NCBI GenBank assembly: GCA_030630395.1
Contig: DAOVNE010000013.1
Span: 1-13,059, forward strand
Origin: Candidatus Eiseniibacteriota bacterium
GTDB lineage: Bacteria > Joyebacterota > Joyebacteria > Joyebacterales > Joyebacteraceae
Length of the DNA stretch: 13,059 bases
Reading direction: 5' to 3'
The notes under the pieces were generated by a model. That model did no database searches, was not told the origin of the DNA, and saw only the letters and a program-made list of their open reading frames with translations. Positions 1 through 8,235 of the stretch are shown in pieces. Position 1 is the first letter of the stretch; every line of letters starts with the position of its first letter. Made by a program: the position numbers and the translations under genes.

Positions 1-1956
1 ATCGAGTCTGAATCGCACCTTGAAACCACTCGTACCTATGTAGCTCGCGAGATCGATCTGCACCTCGGTCCAGTCACGAAGATTGCCGTCGTACGATGCA
101 ACCTGGCTCCAGCTCGATCCCCCGTTCGTGCTCACCTCAACGTAGCAGTAGTCGTATCCGGACTCGGTATCGTACCTGTGCCAGAACGAGAGAAGACCGG
201 TCGTAGCGTCGGACAGATCCACGGAGCTCTGAAGCGCAATGATGGTGTTGTCGTTGTTGCCGTAGTTCCCGCCCGGGCTGTCGGTCATCGATGTCGATGG
301 GCTGTGGGACTCGCTCGTTGTTGTTCCCCAAGCCGCCGTCCACGCCGCGAGACCCGATTCGAAGTCGTCGAAGAATGTCGGGGTGGCGAGAACGAAGTTC
401 ACGCTCGAGGTCGCGCCGTCCGACACGCTAACGTCGTCGGTCGTGGTAGGCGTGTAGCCGGACTTGGTCGCCTTCATGTCATAGGTTCCGACCGGAATGT
501 GGTTGATCTCATAGTAGCCGGTCACGGCGGCGCTCTCGGCTGAGTAACCCACTATGTCGGTGAGCTCTACGGTCGCACCACCGAGCGGGCTCATGCTCTC
601 GTCGTAGACGTAGCCCGCGATCGTACCGCGGGGCGGCGGCTCAAGCTCGAAGTTGACGACCACGAACGTGTCGAGGCTTGCCGAGACGTTGTAGACCGTC
701 TGTGTTGGATACTCGGCGGATGTGCATACGACCGTGTAGGTCCCTGACTCGACCATGCGATGGTAGTCGCCGACAGCCGGGTCCGTGTAGACGTCCTTGC
801 CGATCTCGGGAATGCTGATGGTTGCGTAGATCGGATCCCCGGTGTCGCCGTCGGTCACGAGGCCGCGAATGCCGCGTCCCGACACGCGAGCCTGGTGGAG
901 CATCGCGTCCCGGTTGTCGTTGAAGATCGGCGTGATCTGCGACGCGGGCGGGTCCTTGATCGTCGACACTTCGATGGTCGTGTCTATCTCGCCACGCACG
1001 TCGTAGCACCAATCCTGGCAGCTTCCCTTGACGATGTACCAGTCAGCGCCGTTGGTGACGGGTAGACCACTGTACGCACCGTACACATTCGAGATGGTGA
1101 TGATCATGGGTTCATCGGGCGTCGGATCGTACGTGTAGTCCCAGAGGTAGTTCACGTAGACGGCGCCGGAATGGAACGTGAGAGACGTCACAGGGTTCAT
1201 GCCCACATTGAAGTCCCTGAGCGCCCTCGACTCGGCCCCGCTCCAGCACGTACCGGCGTTGGAGCCGTCCGGGCTGTAGTAATCGCGGTTCAGATCGATA
1301 CCGTCGGCGTTGTAGCGTGAACCGTTCTCGTAGCCGTCGGGATTGAGCATCGGGATTATCCATATCTCGCGCTCGTTGACGATCCACGTGATGTTCGGGT
1401 CGACGCCGTAGTTCTCCAGAAGGTGCTCGATCATGTAGTAGCAGACCTCGGCGCTGATCGTCTCGTCCCCGTGGTGCGCGCCTATCCACTGAACCTCAGG
1501 CTCGAACTCCTCAATGCCGGGATTGTCCGTGATCTTCATCGCCCAGAGCTCGCGGCCCTGAACGCTCTGCCCGATCGTGACGAGTTCGGTGATGGCCGGA
1601 TAGCTTGCCGCCCACGCCGCCATGTCTGCCGTCAGCTCTGCGTAGCTGTGGTACTCACCGCGATCAGCCAGCCGCAGGGAGTGCACGTCAGCTACCATGT
1701 TCTCGATGGCGACGACGGGGCGATAGCCGTTCGCCCAGAGGATCTCGATCTCCCCTGGAATCGCCGCAATCTGGGCCAATCCGTCCCGTACGGACATGAT
1801 GTCCATACCAAGATCGTTCAGACGATGGATGTCTTCCCTGGAGAGGATCTCCACCTCCACCATTGCCGCATCATCCCGTGGGTACGCGGACGATATGACC
1901 GGGAAGGTCAGGGAGACGAAGAGCAGAGCTGCCAGTGCAAGATGCCACATGCGCAT
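1..1956 (-). CDS. Secreted M14 zinc carboxypeptidase, C-terminus cut by window edge
   Basis: The 652 codons from ATG 1956 to the window edge contain no stop. AAGGAG lies 6 nt before the ATG. A signal peptide covers residues 1-24. The M14 (carboxypeptidase A/T-like) domain spans about 103-355: the zinc site is H162-x-x-E165 (HHGDE) and H262 (TFHSG), NPDGYE is at 205-210, the substrate-binding Arg is R224 in DLNRD, and the expected general-base Glu is E329 (TTIEV). Two carboxypeptidase-regulatory-like beta domains follow (about 361-440 and 443-523), then a jelly-roll/MAM-like module beginning FFDDFESG near 528 that is incomplete. All catalytic residues are present, so it should be an active exported metallocarboxypeptidase trimming peptides outside the cytoplasm. 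It is the last visible gene of the operon that also encodes the Omp28-like proteins, separated from the preceding gene by a hairpin. A sorting domain may lie beyond the edge. Confidence 0.93.
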   Translation of the reverse strand, partial: MRMWHLALAALLFVSLTFPVISSAYPRDDAAMVEVEILSREDIHRLNDLGMDIMSVRDGLAQIAAIPGEIEILWANGYRPVVAIENMVADVHSLRLADRGEYHSYAELTADMAAWAASYPAITELVTIGQSVQGRELWAMKITDNPGIEEFEPEVQWIGAHHGDETISAEVCYYMIEHLLENYGVDPNITWIVNEREIWIIPMLNPDGYENGSRYNADGIDLNRDYYSPDGSNAGTCWSGAESRALRDFNVGMNPVTSLTFHSGAVYVNYLWDYTYDPTPDEPMIITISNVYGAYSGLPVTNGADWYIVKGSCQDWCYDVRGEIDTTIEVSTIKDPPASQITPIFNDNRDAMLHQARVSGRGIRGLVTDGDTGDPIYATISIPEIGKDVYTDPAVGDYHRMVESGTYTVVCTSAEYPTQTVYNVSASLDTFVVVNFELEPPPRGTIAGYVYDESMSPLGGATVELTDIVGYSAESAAVTGYYEINHIPVGTYDMKATKSGYTPTTTDDVSVSDGATSSVNFVLATPTFFDDFESGLAAWTAAWGTTTSESHSPSTSMTDSPGGNYGNNDNTIIALQSSVDLSDATTGLLSFWHRYDTESGYDYCYVEVSTNGGSSWSQVASYDGNLRDWTEVQIDLASYIGTSGFKVRFRLD

Positions 1957-1988
1957 TCGGAACTCCTTCCAGGCAAGACCTATGTGAT

Positions 1989-2022
1989 GCAGGCGGCCGG
2001 CGGAACCCCGCCGGCCACCCAC
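1989..2022 (-). terminator. Intercistronic GC-rich hairpin (terminator or attenuator)
   Basis: On the minus strand a stem starting GTGGGTGGCCGGCGG pairs with its partner across a GGTT loop. The inner 9 bp are perfect and the stem can extend to about 15 positions with G-U pairs. It lies between the Omp28-like selenoprotein stop (2048) and the carboxypeptidase Shine-Dalgarno site. No T-tract follows, so partial termination or mRNA stabilisation is more likely than full termination. Confidence 0.5.
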
Positions 2023-2047
2023 TCATCACGAAACAACATCAAGCGCT

Positions 2048-4063
2048 CTACTTGAGGAGCGCCATCTTCCTTTCTGCTGTCTCATCGCCGGCCGTCAGCT
2101 TCGCAAAATAGACGCCGGAGGCGAGACTTCTACCGTTGTCGTCCCTGCCGTCCCAGACGACAGAGTGCGGCCCTGCGGTCAGCTCATCATTCACGAGCGT
2201 ACGCACGAGCCTTCCGCTCACGTTGTAGACATGAAGCTCAACGGCGCCGGCATTGTCGGGCACGCTGAACTGGATGCTCGTGATCGGATTGAACGGGTTA
2301 GGCATGTTCTGGCTGAGCACGAGCTTCGTCACCTCGGGCGCGCCGTCGTCCGGCACACCGGTCTCGTCGAAGTCGAACCACGCCATGATCCGATCGACCA
2401 ACACACGGTTGTTGTCGGGCGGAGTGGCTATCGACTTCACGCACTCGAACGGGAACGCAAGGAAGACCACCTTGTGACCGTCCTCCGATATCTTGACGGC
2501 CTTGTCCCCGCTGTTCGCTGTGAAGGTGACATAGTCACCCGACTCCGCCACCACACTGTCGCTCTCGGTGAGAGGGAACGGACCACCGAGAAGACCGAGC
2601 GACATGCCGTCGGATACCATGTCGGCTGGGACACCAGCCATGATGAACCCTGACGTGTTGTTCGCCCACGAACTGATATGGAGATAATCGGTTATGAACG
2701 AGTTCGAGGTGCGACTCGACAGGTAGTTCATGCTGGCGAGGCAGAGGTTTCCGCCTGCGTCAAGATAGTCGGCCATCGCCTGCTCATCGCCCGCGACTAT
2801 CGTCGTCGCGTCCCTGCTGGCGGTGGTCCAGAACGTCGCGTAGAACGACTTGAGGAACGTCGCGCTCGGCCGACCCTGCGTGTAGCAGTTCCACGTGTAC
2901 GGCGGGTAGCCCGTATCCGTGAGGGCGTCCTGGAAGTACGTCTCGTACATCATCGGACCATCGTCATCGACAAGCAGAACCGATGTCAGGTCGCAGAAGG
3001 CGATGAACTCCGCCTCCTTCGTGAACCCGGCGGTGCTGCTCTCTACAGTCATGTTCAACGTTCCGATGTCCTGGAGCGTGCCGTTGTAGTCCATGATGTG
3101 AACGTGGAGCGTCTCGGTAGCTCCGACAGGAACGAAGAACGTATGCGGCCCCATGTAGCAGGTGCCGTCCGCCGAGCAGTACTGACCGATCCAACTGTAG
3201 GGGTCACCCGGGAAATCCGTGGTGAAGGCCACGTTCAGATCGTCATCGGCCGTGCCGGTGTTCTGCAGGATGAGCGTGTAGACAGCGTCGCCCCAGTAGT
3301 CGATCTCGTGCGCGTACGTGTCGACCACCATCTCGAAATCGTACGGGTCCGGCATGAGCGCCGATTGAACGATCTGCTGAGGAGATGTGTCCTCGATAAA
3401 GACGATGACGTGCATGTTGAGCGGGTTGTTCGTCGAGTTCGTGACGCCACTGAAGTACTTCGTGAACTCGATCGAGTCCCCGGCCGCGCTGAGCGTTGTC
3501 ACCGTCTCAGGCGCCAGCATGTCGCGAACCGTGTACGGGTACGGTGCGCTGACGTCTTCGTAGATCACGAACTGCGCCCTGAGAGTTCCAAGGCCAACCG
3601 TGTCGGTTGCCTTGAACTTCGCAGTCACCCAGCCCCCGACCGTTCCACGAGCTCCTTCGCCGGCAATCGAGCCGGTGCACTCGATCTCGATCGGACTCGG
3701 CACAGCGAGCCTGGCGTCGACGATGGGACGGTATGTGTTGATGATGGTCGAACCCGCGCCAACGACCTGATTCACGGCATCGAACTCGACATGCGGGATT
3801 CCACCGACGCCGTAATAGCTGGCACGGGCGTGTGTCTCACCCGTCGCATAGCCGTCACTGACGTGGTAGTAGAGTACGACCAAGTCGCCGGTGCCCTTTT
3901 CTGCCTGAAGATTAACGAGCGCCTCACGGGCGTTCGGACAGTAGCCTCATGACGTCGCCCCGAACAGCTCCGCCAGCACCGTCCTGTCGGACGCGAGCGC
4001 GGAGAGCGCTGAGATCACAAGAACAACTGCTACCAGACCAACGATCACCGATCGCCTTGCCAT
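2048..4063 (-). CDS. Omp28-like secreted thioredoxin-fold protein, probable selenoprotein (Sec39, UxxC)
   Basis: ATG 4063 has AAGGAG 7 nt upstream. The frame is 671 codons plus TAG, with one internal TGA at 3949-3947 (codon 39). Residues 1-25 are a signal peptide. The thioredoxin-like Omp28 domain follows: ELFGATS-[TGA]-GYCPNAREAL, then VVLYYHVSD, the GGIPHVEFD cis-Pro loop (87-95) and a closing IVQSA (231-235). The neighbouring gene has VEFFTTYACTNC in the same place, so the TGA replaces the first Cys of CxxC. A SECIS-like hairpin follows. After the Omp28 part come a beta-rich segment (about 240-355), an LLVDDDG-type class-I glutamine-amidotransferase-like segment (about 361-570), and a FlgD/type-A sorting-like end (NMPNPFNP 586-593 to MALLK). 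Starting at TTG 3883 would remove the signal peptide and active site and has no ribosome binding site. Likely an exported thiol/selenol oxidoreductase; its substrate is unknown. The alternative is a single-base nonsense mutation of Cys. Confidence 0.85.
3916..3949 (-). promoter_or_regulatory. Sec codon UGA plus candidate bacterial SECIS hairpin 1
   Basis: The UGA is at 3949-3947. Ten bases later CGAACGCC (3936-3929) pairs with GGCGCUCG (3923-3916) across the loop CGUGA (3928-3924). That is seven Watson-Crick pairs with one A-C mismatch. The loop starts 18 nt after the UGA and has G at loop position 2 followed by U. This fits the general bacterial SECIS model (loop roughly 16-37 nt after UGA, G in the first two loop bases). 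It lies inside the coding sequence for NAREAL. Confidence 0.7.
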
Positions 4064-4175
4064 ACTTGTACTCCTTCCGCGGCGATACCGCTGCAAGTGC
4101 AAGGATCCTCCCGCCGATCGTTGGGGCGACAGTGTTCCTGCTCCGTTTCGTTCGATCATAGATCAACGCTTCGCT

Positions 4176-5249
4176 CTATCGTGCTTCCAGCCTCGCCGAC
4201 TGGACTATCTCCATGGTGTCATCGTTCTGAACGAAAGCCATCGCGTCCAGATTCGCCGGATTCCAGGCCGGGTCGATCGTCACGTCATAGATGACCTCAG
4301 TGGAATCCCCGACCGCGGCCAGCATGAGCGCCTCGTCGTCGAGGAGATCGCGCGCGACGTATGGGAAGAGATCGTGCGCGTAGCTGACGTCTTCCTCCAG
4401 TACAACCGTCCTCAGAACGTATGTGCCGGCGGGAAGGGAGTCCATCACCTTCACCTTGGCCGTGAGGCTCGCCCGCGCTCCACTCAGATCACCCGTCAGC
4501 TGGAGCGTGAGCGGTGAGTCCAGCGCTATCCTGAGCTCGATCTCGAACTCGTAGTCCGTCTGGGCCTCTGAAACCGAATCCGAACCCTCGACTATCCGAC
4601 CTCCATCGAAGACGGCCGTGGGGTAGGCCCCCGCCTGCCCGGGAAAGTCGTCGTTGTCCGTGTACCAGTCGATCCTCGCGATTATCTCGTCCGTTCCCAC
4701 GGGAGGCAGATCGTGGTATGCGACGACGCAGAGCCTGTCGGCCCCGTACTGATCCATCAGGTTGTGAAGCGCCTCCTCCCCGAACAGGCAGTTGGTGCAG
4801 GCGTACGTGGTGAAGAACTCCACAAACACATTTCTGTCGACCAGGCCGCCGGCGACCCCAACCGTGAACGAGCAGGTGTCGGGCGGGCTCTCGTCGCCCT
4901 CGTCATCGATGGCAACAACAATGAAGACGTGATCGCCCTCGACAACGTCCTCGACGGTGAGCGCGCCGTCCGACGTGGCTCCGGTCGCCGTGTCGTCGTA
5001 GCTCCACTCAAACTCTGCTATGGTCCCGTCGTAGTCGCCGCCTGCCCATTCAAACGTCACATCGTCGCCGGCCACAACTTCCCCACCGGACGGGCCGCTG
5101 GTAATCGTCACCCAGGGCAACAAATTGATCTCAATAGGATCGGCGAACCAGTCGCATCCTCCCTGAGTCGCTATCCAGACGGTGATGAGGACGATCATCG
5201 ACAGAGGTCGGCTCACTCGCCGCCCGAGTCCGGAGTTCATGTTCAACAC
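4176..5249 (-). CDS. Omp28-like lipoprotein with PKD-like and thioredoxin-like (CTNC) domains
   Basis: The start is GTG 5249, 7 nt after AGGAGG; TTG 5246 and ATG 5240 are in frame but placed less well. The product is 357 residues. A hydrophobic signal ends in TQGGC, suggesting lipidation at C32, although the lipobox is imperfect. Residues about 44-132 form a PKD/Ig-like domain (WVTITSGPSGG...VVAIDDEGDESP). From about 138 an Omp28-type thioredoxin fold begins: VFVEFFTTYACTNC with C151/C154, VVAYHD, the cis-Pro loop GAYPTAVFD (P210), a beta region, and terminal IVQSARLEAR. It is the Cys-containing relative of the next gene, which has Sec at the C151 position. Only 11 bp separate it from the barrel gene upstream, so co-translation is likely. 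Likely a surface or periplasm-facing redox lipoprotein; its partner is unknown. Confidence 0.85.
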   Translation of the reverse strand: MLNMNSGLGRRVSRPLSMIVLITVWIATQGGCDWFADPIEINLLPWVTITSGPSGGEVVAGDDVTFEWAGGDYDGTIAEFEWSYDDTATGATSDGALTVEDVVEGDHVFIVVAIDDEGDESPPDTCSFTVGVAGGLVDRNVFVEFFTTYACTNCLFGEEALHNLMDQYGADRLCVVAYHDLPPVGTDEIIARIDWYTDNDDFPGQAGAYPTAVFDGGRIVEGSDSVSEAQTDYEFEIELRIALDSPLTLQLTGDLSGARASLTAKVKVMDSLPAGTYVLRTVVLEEDVSYAHDLFPYVARDLLDDEALMLAAVGDSTEVIYDVTIDPAWNPANLDAMAFVQNDDTMEIVQSARLEAR

Positions 5250-5260
5250 TCGCCGTCCTC

Positions 5261-6739
5261 CTAGAAGAATGCGCTGAGTCTGATACGCGCGCCTTCAAAC
5301 TCGGGTTCCTGGTAGCAGACACCGCCACTGCACTTGAGACCGCCGCGCTCGCTTCCCACGTTGACGGAGACCTCGAAATCGTTAGCGAGGAGCTTCTTCA
5401 CCTCGGTCATCATCCAGATGCTCCGCTCCTCGGTCGTGTCATTGCTGGTCTCGATCACCGTCGCGAAGGTCAGGCCGTGGCTCGGGTAGACTGTCGTCGA
5501 GAAGAGATAGTCCTCGTGCTTGTCCCCCGTGAGCTCCTCTGTCTGCTGCGCCTGGAACTGGAACTCGATGTCCCGTCCTGATTCCGGCGACAGAATGAAC
5601 TCCGTTCCGACCGTGAAGTACTCGATGAACTTGCCCAGTTCGTACTCCCTCGACCAGGCCCCCGCGAGTGAGGCGCTGCTTCCGCCCTCAAACCAGTGAT
5701 CGGCCTGTGAGAAGATCTCCCAATGCAGAAGCTCGGCCTCATGATTCCGTGCTTCGGAGGCGCCCCCCATGAGCATCGAGTGATGTCCAAACGGGATGCT
5801 GCCTTCAACAAGAAACCCTCGCTCGTCATCGAGGTCGGGTTCATAGGTCGTACGGTTCATGAGTGTCCAGAGATGGTCCCGAACGCACGTCGGTGGGCTG
5901 ACAAGGTAGTGATAGAAATCCTCGAAGTCCTTGAACTCACCGAAGAGCGTTACCCAGGGAAGCTCGACTGTGCCTGTCACGTAGGTGGCGTGACCCTGAG
6001 ATGCTTGTTCGCCTGTATCCGTATCCTCCACGTACCTGCCGGTGTACTCAGCCGCGAGCGTGACCGGCCCCATCCATGACACAAGCTCCGCACCCAGAAG
6101 CACGTCTTCCGATCTGTCGATGGTGCCCGGAACGAGAGGATCGCTGTCCTCATCAGCGGACACGCGCTCGACCGCGCTTCCGGCCAGATTCAGCCAGCCG
6201 GCAAGGGTCTGCTCAGCGCGGATCGCGCGAATCTCGTGACGGCGGTAGCGCGTTCCGAAGAGAGCCTCGTCAGTCGCCCCTGCGAGCGCCGTGAGATGCA
6301 CACCCCCTGTGGTGTACTCCGCCAGAAGACCATCAAGAGCAGCATTGTGCTCCAGATCGATATCCTCAAAACTGCGAAGCGACAGACCCCGCCCGAACGT
6401 CGAGAAGAAATGCCCGACCCTCAGGTGCAGGTCGTCCTGCTCAAACTCGGCGAAGCGATGTCTGATCTCCGTGAGCGGCAGATCGACACCGGACGGGTTG
6501 TAGGTGGGGTCCGAGAGCTGGTAGGCACGATAGACTACGCCGACCGTCAAGGGACCGATGCCTGCATCCAGCGCCAGCCTCGTGTCGAAGGCTGATGCGC
6601 CAAGGCCCGTGTTGTAGAGATACTCACTCGTGACGACGCCGCCGGTCCACACATCGCTTTCGGCGCGCGCAGATACCACCGGAGACAGAAGAAGCCCGAT
6701 GACGACGACGGTCGTCCAGGAGCGCACGTTTCTACTCAC
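5261..6739 (-). CDS. Outer-membrane beta-barrel protein, DUF6029-like
   Basis: GTG 6739 overlaps the upstream TlpA-like gene by 8 bp (GTGAGTAG) and is preceded by GGGAGAAG. The product is 492 residues with a signal peptide of about 26 residues ending SARAES. The rest is alternating amphipathic beta strands and ends in RIRLSAFF, a terminal-Phe barrel signature. The end contains GGLKCSGGVCYQEPEFEG, with a Cys pair typical, as I recall it, of DUF6029 proteins of Bacteroidetes, which are often found with Omp28 and TlpA genes. The same company is kept here. Its function is unknown; I infer an outer-membrane partner or transport channel for the exported redox proteins of this operon. The DUF assignment is from memory of the family and was not searched. 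Confidence 0.8.
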   Translation of the reverse strand: MSRNVRSWTTVVVIGLLLSPVVSARAESDVWTGGVVTSEYLYNTGLGASAFDTRLALDAGIGPLTVGVVYRAYQLSDPTYNPSGVDLPLTEIRHRFAEFEQDDLHLRVGHFFSTFGRGLSLRSFEDIDLEHNAALDGLLAEYTTGGVHLTALAGATDEALFGTRYRRHEIRAIRAEQTLAGWLNLAGSAVERVSADEDSDPLVPGTIDRSEDVLLGAELVSWMGPVTLAAEYTGRYVEDTDTGEQASQGHATYVTGTVELPWVTLFGEFKDFEDFYHYLVSPPTCVRDHLWTLMNRTTYEPDLDDERGFLVEGSIPFGHHSMLMGGASEARNHEAELLHWEIFSQADHWFEGGSSASLAGAWSREYELGKFIEYFTVGTEFILSPESGRDIEFQFQAQQTEELTGDKHEDYLFSTTVYPSHGLTFATVIETSNDTTEERSIWMMTEVKKLLANDFEVSVNVGSERGGLKCSGGVCYQEPEFEGARIRLSAFF

Positions 6740-7295
6740 CGGCTTCTCCCCGGTTCACGGTCTCGTTCGCATCAGACTCAGGACAACCGCCCGGAATGAG
6801 ACCTTCGATGGCCCTCACCAGATCATCATGATTGCCCGGCCTGTACCCCGTGACTGCGTAGACGATGTTCCCGTTGGTGTCCACGAGAACGGTGCGCGGA
6901 ATGGAGGTCACGTGGTACTTGCGTGCGACATTCATGCTCGGGTCCAGGACGACCTCGAACGTGTTCCCCTTCGCCCTCACGAACGCCCCGACCTTGGAGG
7001 TCGTGCGCGAACCGTCGACCGAGACGGCCACGACTGTAAGACCGCAGTCTTTGTAGTTGTCAAAGATCTCCTGAAGATCCGGGAAGGCCTTTAGGCACGG
7101 CTTGCACGACATCGCCCAGAAATCGACGACCACCGGACCGTCCTCCAGTAGTTCCGAAAGCGTCACGTCTACGCCTGCGGGATTCCGAAGCGTGAAGTCG
7201 GCCGCCCTCTTCTGGGCCGCAAACGACATGCTCGTCCCCATCGACACGATGACCGCGCATATCACTGCGAGGCCAGTGAGTCTCCTGCCAGTCAT
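6732..7295 (-). CDS. TlpA/ResA-like periplasmic thioredoxin (CKPC)
   Basis: I chose ATG 7295, preceded by GGGGGA. In-frame ATG 7310 and TTG 7313 lie almost on the predicted transcription start of the promoter just upstream, so they are less likely. From 7295 the protein has 187 residues, with a signal peptide 1-26 (MTGRRLTGLAVICAVIV to SFA). The AhpC/TSA-Redoxin fold contains VVVDFWAMSCKPC with C64/C67, a second Cys in NYKDCGL, and the cis-Pro loop TSIPRT (P133). This matches TlpA/ResA-type thiol-disulfide reductases acting in the periplasm. It is the first gene of a five-gene operon and could pass electrons to the Omp28-like CxxC and UxxC proteins; that link is inferred. The C-terminal tail (GGCPESDANETVNRGEAGE) extends past the fold and overlaps the barrel gene. 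Confidence 0.9.
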   Translation of the reverse strand: MTGRRLTGLAVICAVIVSMGTSMSFAAQKRAADFTLRNPAGVDVTLSELLEDGPVVVDFWAMSCKPCLKAFPDLQEIFDNYKDCGLTVVAVSVDGSRTTSKVGAFVRAKGNTFEVVLDPSMNVARKYHVTSIPRTVLVDTNGNIVYAVTGYRPGNHDDLVRAIEGLIPGGCPESDANETVNRGEAGE

Positions 7296-7320
7296 GGATC
7301 CCCCATTCATCAATTAACCT

Positions 7321-7350
7321 ATTATAGCACCAATGAGCACCAATCGTCAA
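7321..7350 (-). promoter_or_regulatory. Sigma-70 type promoter of the TlpA/barrel/Omp28/carboxypeptidase operon
   Basis: On the minus strand TTGACG (7350-7345), an 18-nt spacer and a perfect TATAAT (7326-7321). Transcription would start near 7314, giving a leader of about 19 nt to ATG 7295. The spacer carries two near-identical 10-bp direct repeats, ATTGGTGCTC and ATTGGTGCTA (7344-7325), which could be a regulator site. Confidence 0.8.
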
Positions 7351-7377
7351 GAGTCTCGCCAGGAGCAGGCGAGACTC
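7351..7377 (-). terminator. Terminator-like hairpin after the deoxynucleoside kinase gene
   Basis: A perfect 10-bp inverted repeat, GAGTCTCGCC and GGCGAGACTC, around a 7-nt loop. It lies 45 bp after the kinase stop and ends exactly where the next -35 box begins. It lacks a run of T, so termination strength is uncertain; it may also insulate the downstream promoter. Confidence 0.65.
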
Positions 7378-7422
7378 GTTACATCGTATCTACCAGTCGA
7401 CTTCGACCGGAATGTCGCAGGA

Positions 7423-8088
7423 CTACCCTACCAGTGCGGCTGTGGCCGCTTCTCTCGTTGATGGGCGGATCCCCAGCTGGGCAACGATCATATCGAGAAC
7501 ACCTCGTATCGCTGAATCGTCTGAGATCAGATTCAGACTGTCTGTCTCGATGGTGATTACGCGTGTCTCCAGAGAGGCCCGCTCGCTCCACTCCTCGTAG
7601 GCCTGGTTCAGAGCCTCCAGGTACGCGGGAGAGATGTCGCGCTCGCAATCCCGACCACGGCATCGGATCCGGTCCATCAGTGTGCCGATATCGGCCCTCA
7701 GATAGACCACCAGATCCGGCTTCCTCAGGAAGCTCGTCATCGAATCGAACAGCGCCGTGTAGTTCTCGAAGTCGCGATCTGACATGTTGCCCTGGCGATG
7801 CAGGGTCGTCGCGAAGATTTCCTTGTCCTCGTAGATCGTCCGGTCCTGGATGCACGGCTCGTCGGACCCCACCATCCCCCTGTGAATCTCGAACCGCTTC
7901 GAGAGAAAGAACACCTGAAGATGAAAGGACCACCTGTCCATGTCCTCGTAGAAGTTCGTGAGATACGGATTGTCGATGACCGGTTCGTAGTAGGCACGCC
8001 ACCCCAGATGATTCGCGAGGAGCGTGGTCAGGTGAGTCTTCCCGACACCGATGTTTCCGGCTAGGGCAACGAATTGTCCGGGCTGCAT
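7423..8088 (-). CDS. Deoxynucleoside kinase (dGK/dCK/dAK-like)
   Basis: ATG 8088 has GGAG 7 nt upstream and a consensus promoter further up. The 221-residue product has the P-loop GNIGVGKT at 11-18, an EP motif at 35-36 followed by NPYL (substrate-site Glu), the QDRTIYED motif (81-88; catalytic DRx and substrate-binding region), and a LID-like Arg-rich stretch RCRGRDCERDI at 142-152 before PAYLEAL. This order is that of the deoxyribonucleoside kinase family, which phosphorylates deoxynucleosides with ATP for salvage in the cytoplasm. Which base it prefers cannot be decided here. Length is normal for the bacterial enzymes. It forms its own transcription unit between two hairpins, unrelated to the flanking redox operons. 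Confidence 0.93.
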   Translation of the reverse strand: MQPGQFVALAGNIGVGKTHLTTLLANHLGWRAYYEPVIDNPYLTNFYEDMDRWSFHLQVFFLSKRFEIHRGMVGSDEPCIQDRTIYEDKEIFATTLHRQGNMSDRDFENYTALFDSMTSFLRKPDLVVYLRADIGTLMDRIRCRGRDCERDISPAYLEALNQAYEEWSERASLETRVITIETDSLNLISDDSAIRGVLDMIVAQLGIRPSTREAATAALVG

Positions 8089-8152
8089 GGAGCGACTCCG
8101 GAGGATTGTAATGGGTTCGCCGACAGAAACACCGTCGGCTCGAGGCGGCTGG

Positions 8153-8181
8153 AGTATACTTCCGCGCAGTCATGGTGTCAA
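8153..8181 (-). promoter_or_regulatory. Sigma-70 type promoter of the deoxynucleoside kinase gene
   Basis: On the minus strand TTGACA (8181-8176), a 17-nt spacer and TATACT (8158-8153). The predicted leader is about 58 nt and ends at the GGAG ribosome binding site before ATG 8088. Confidence 0.82.
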
Positions 8182-8191
8182 CTCATTTCAA

Positions 8192-8223
8192 GAGCCGCCA
8201 CCTCACCAGAGAGACGACGGCTC
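8192..8223 (-). terminator. Hairpin terminator after the L,D-transpeptidase gene
   Basis: On the minus strand GAGCCG...CGGCTC close a stem of 13 continuous pairs including three G-U, with the loop TCTGGT, followed by TTGAAA. It sits 12 bp after the transpeptidase stop and just before the kinase promoter, so it likely ends the ArsR/thioredoxin operon. Confidence 0.7.
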
Positions 8224-8235
8224 CTTGTGTTTCGG

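Noticed and set aside
2048..3883. A shorter Omp28-like gene starting at TTG 3883
   Set aside because: It has no ribosome binding site, lacks a signal peptide and starts in the middle of the thioredoxin fold. The ATG at 4063 has an ideal AAGGAG and the frames join through the TGA.
2678..3952. A 424-residue plus-strand open frame
   Set aside because: It is antisense to the Omp28-like gene, Arg/Val-rich with no recognisable motif: a typical shadow in GC-rich coding DNA.
3947..4063. A separate 38-residue peptide ending at the TGA, or a pseudogene
   Set aside because: The peptide is exactly the signal sequence and first strand of the downstream protein. The frame beyond is intact for 632 codons, with domain motifs preserved to the end, which is unlike a decaying gene.
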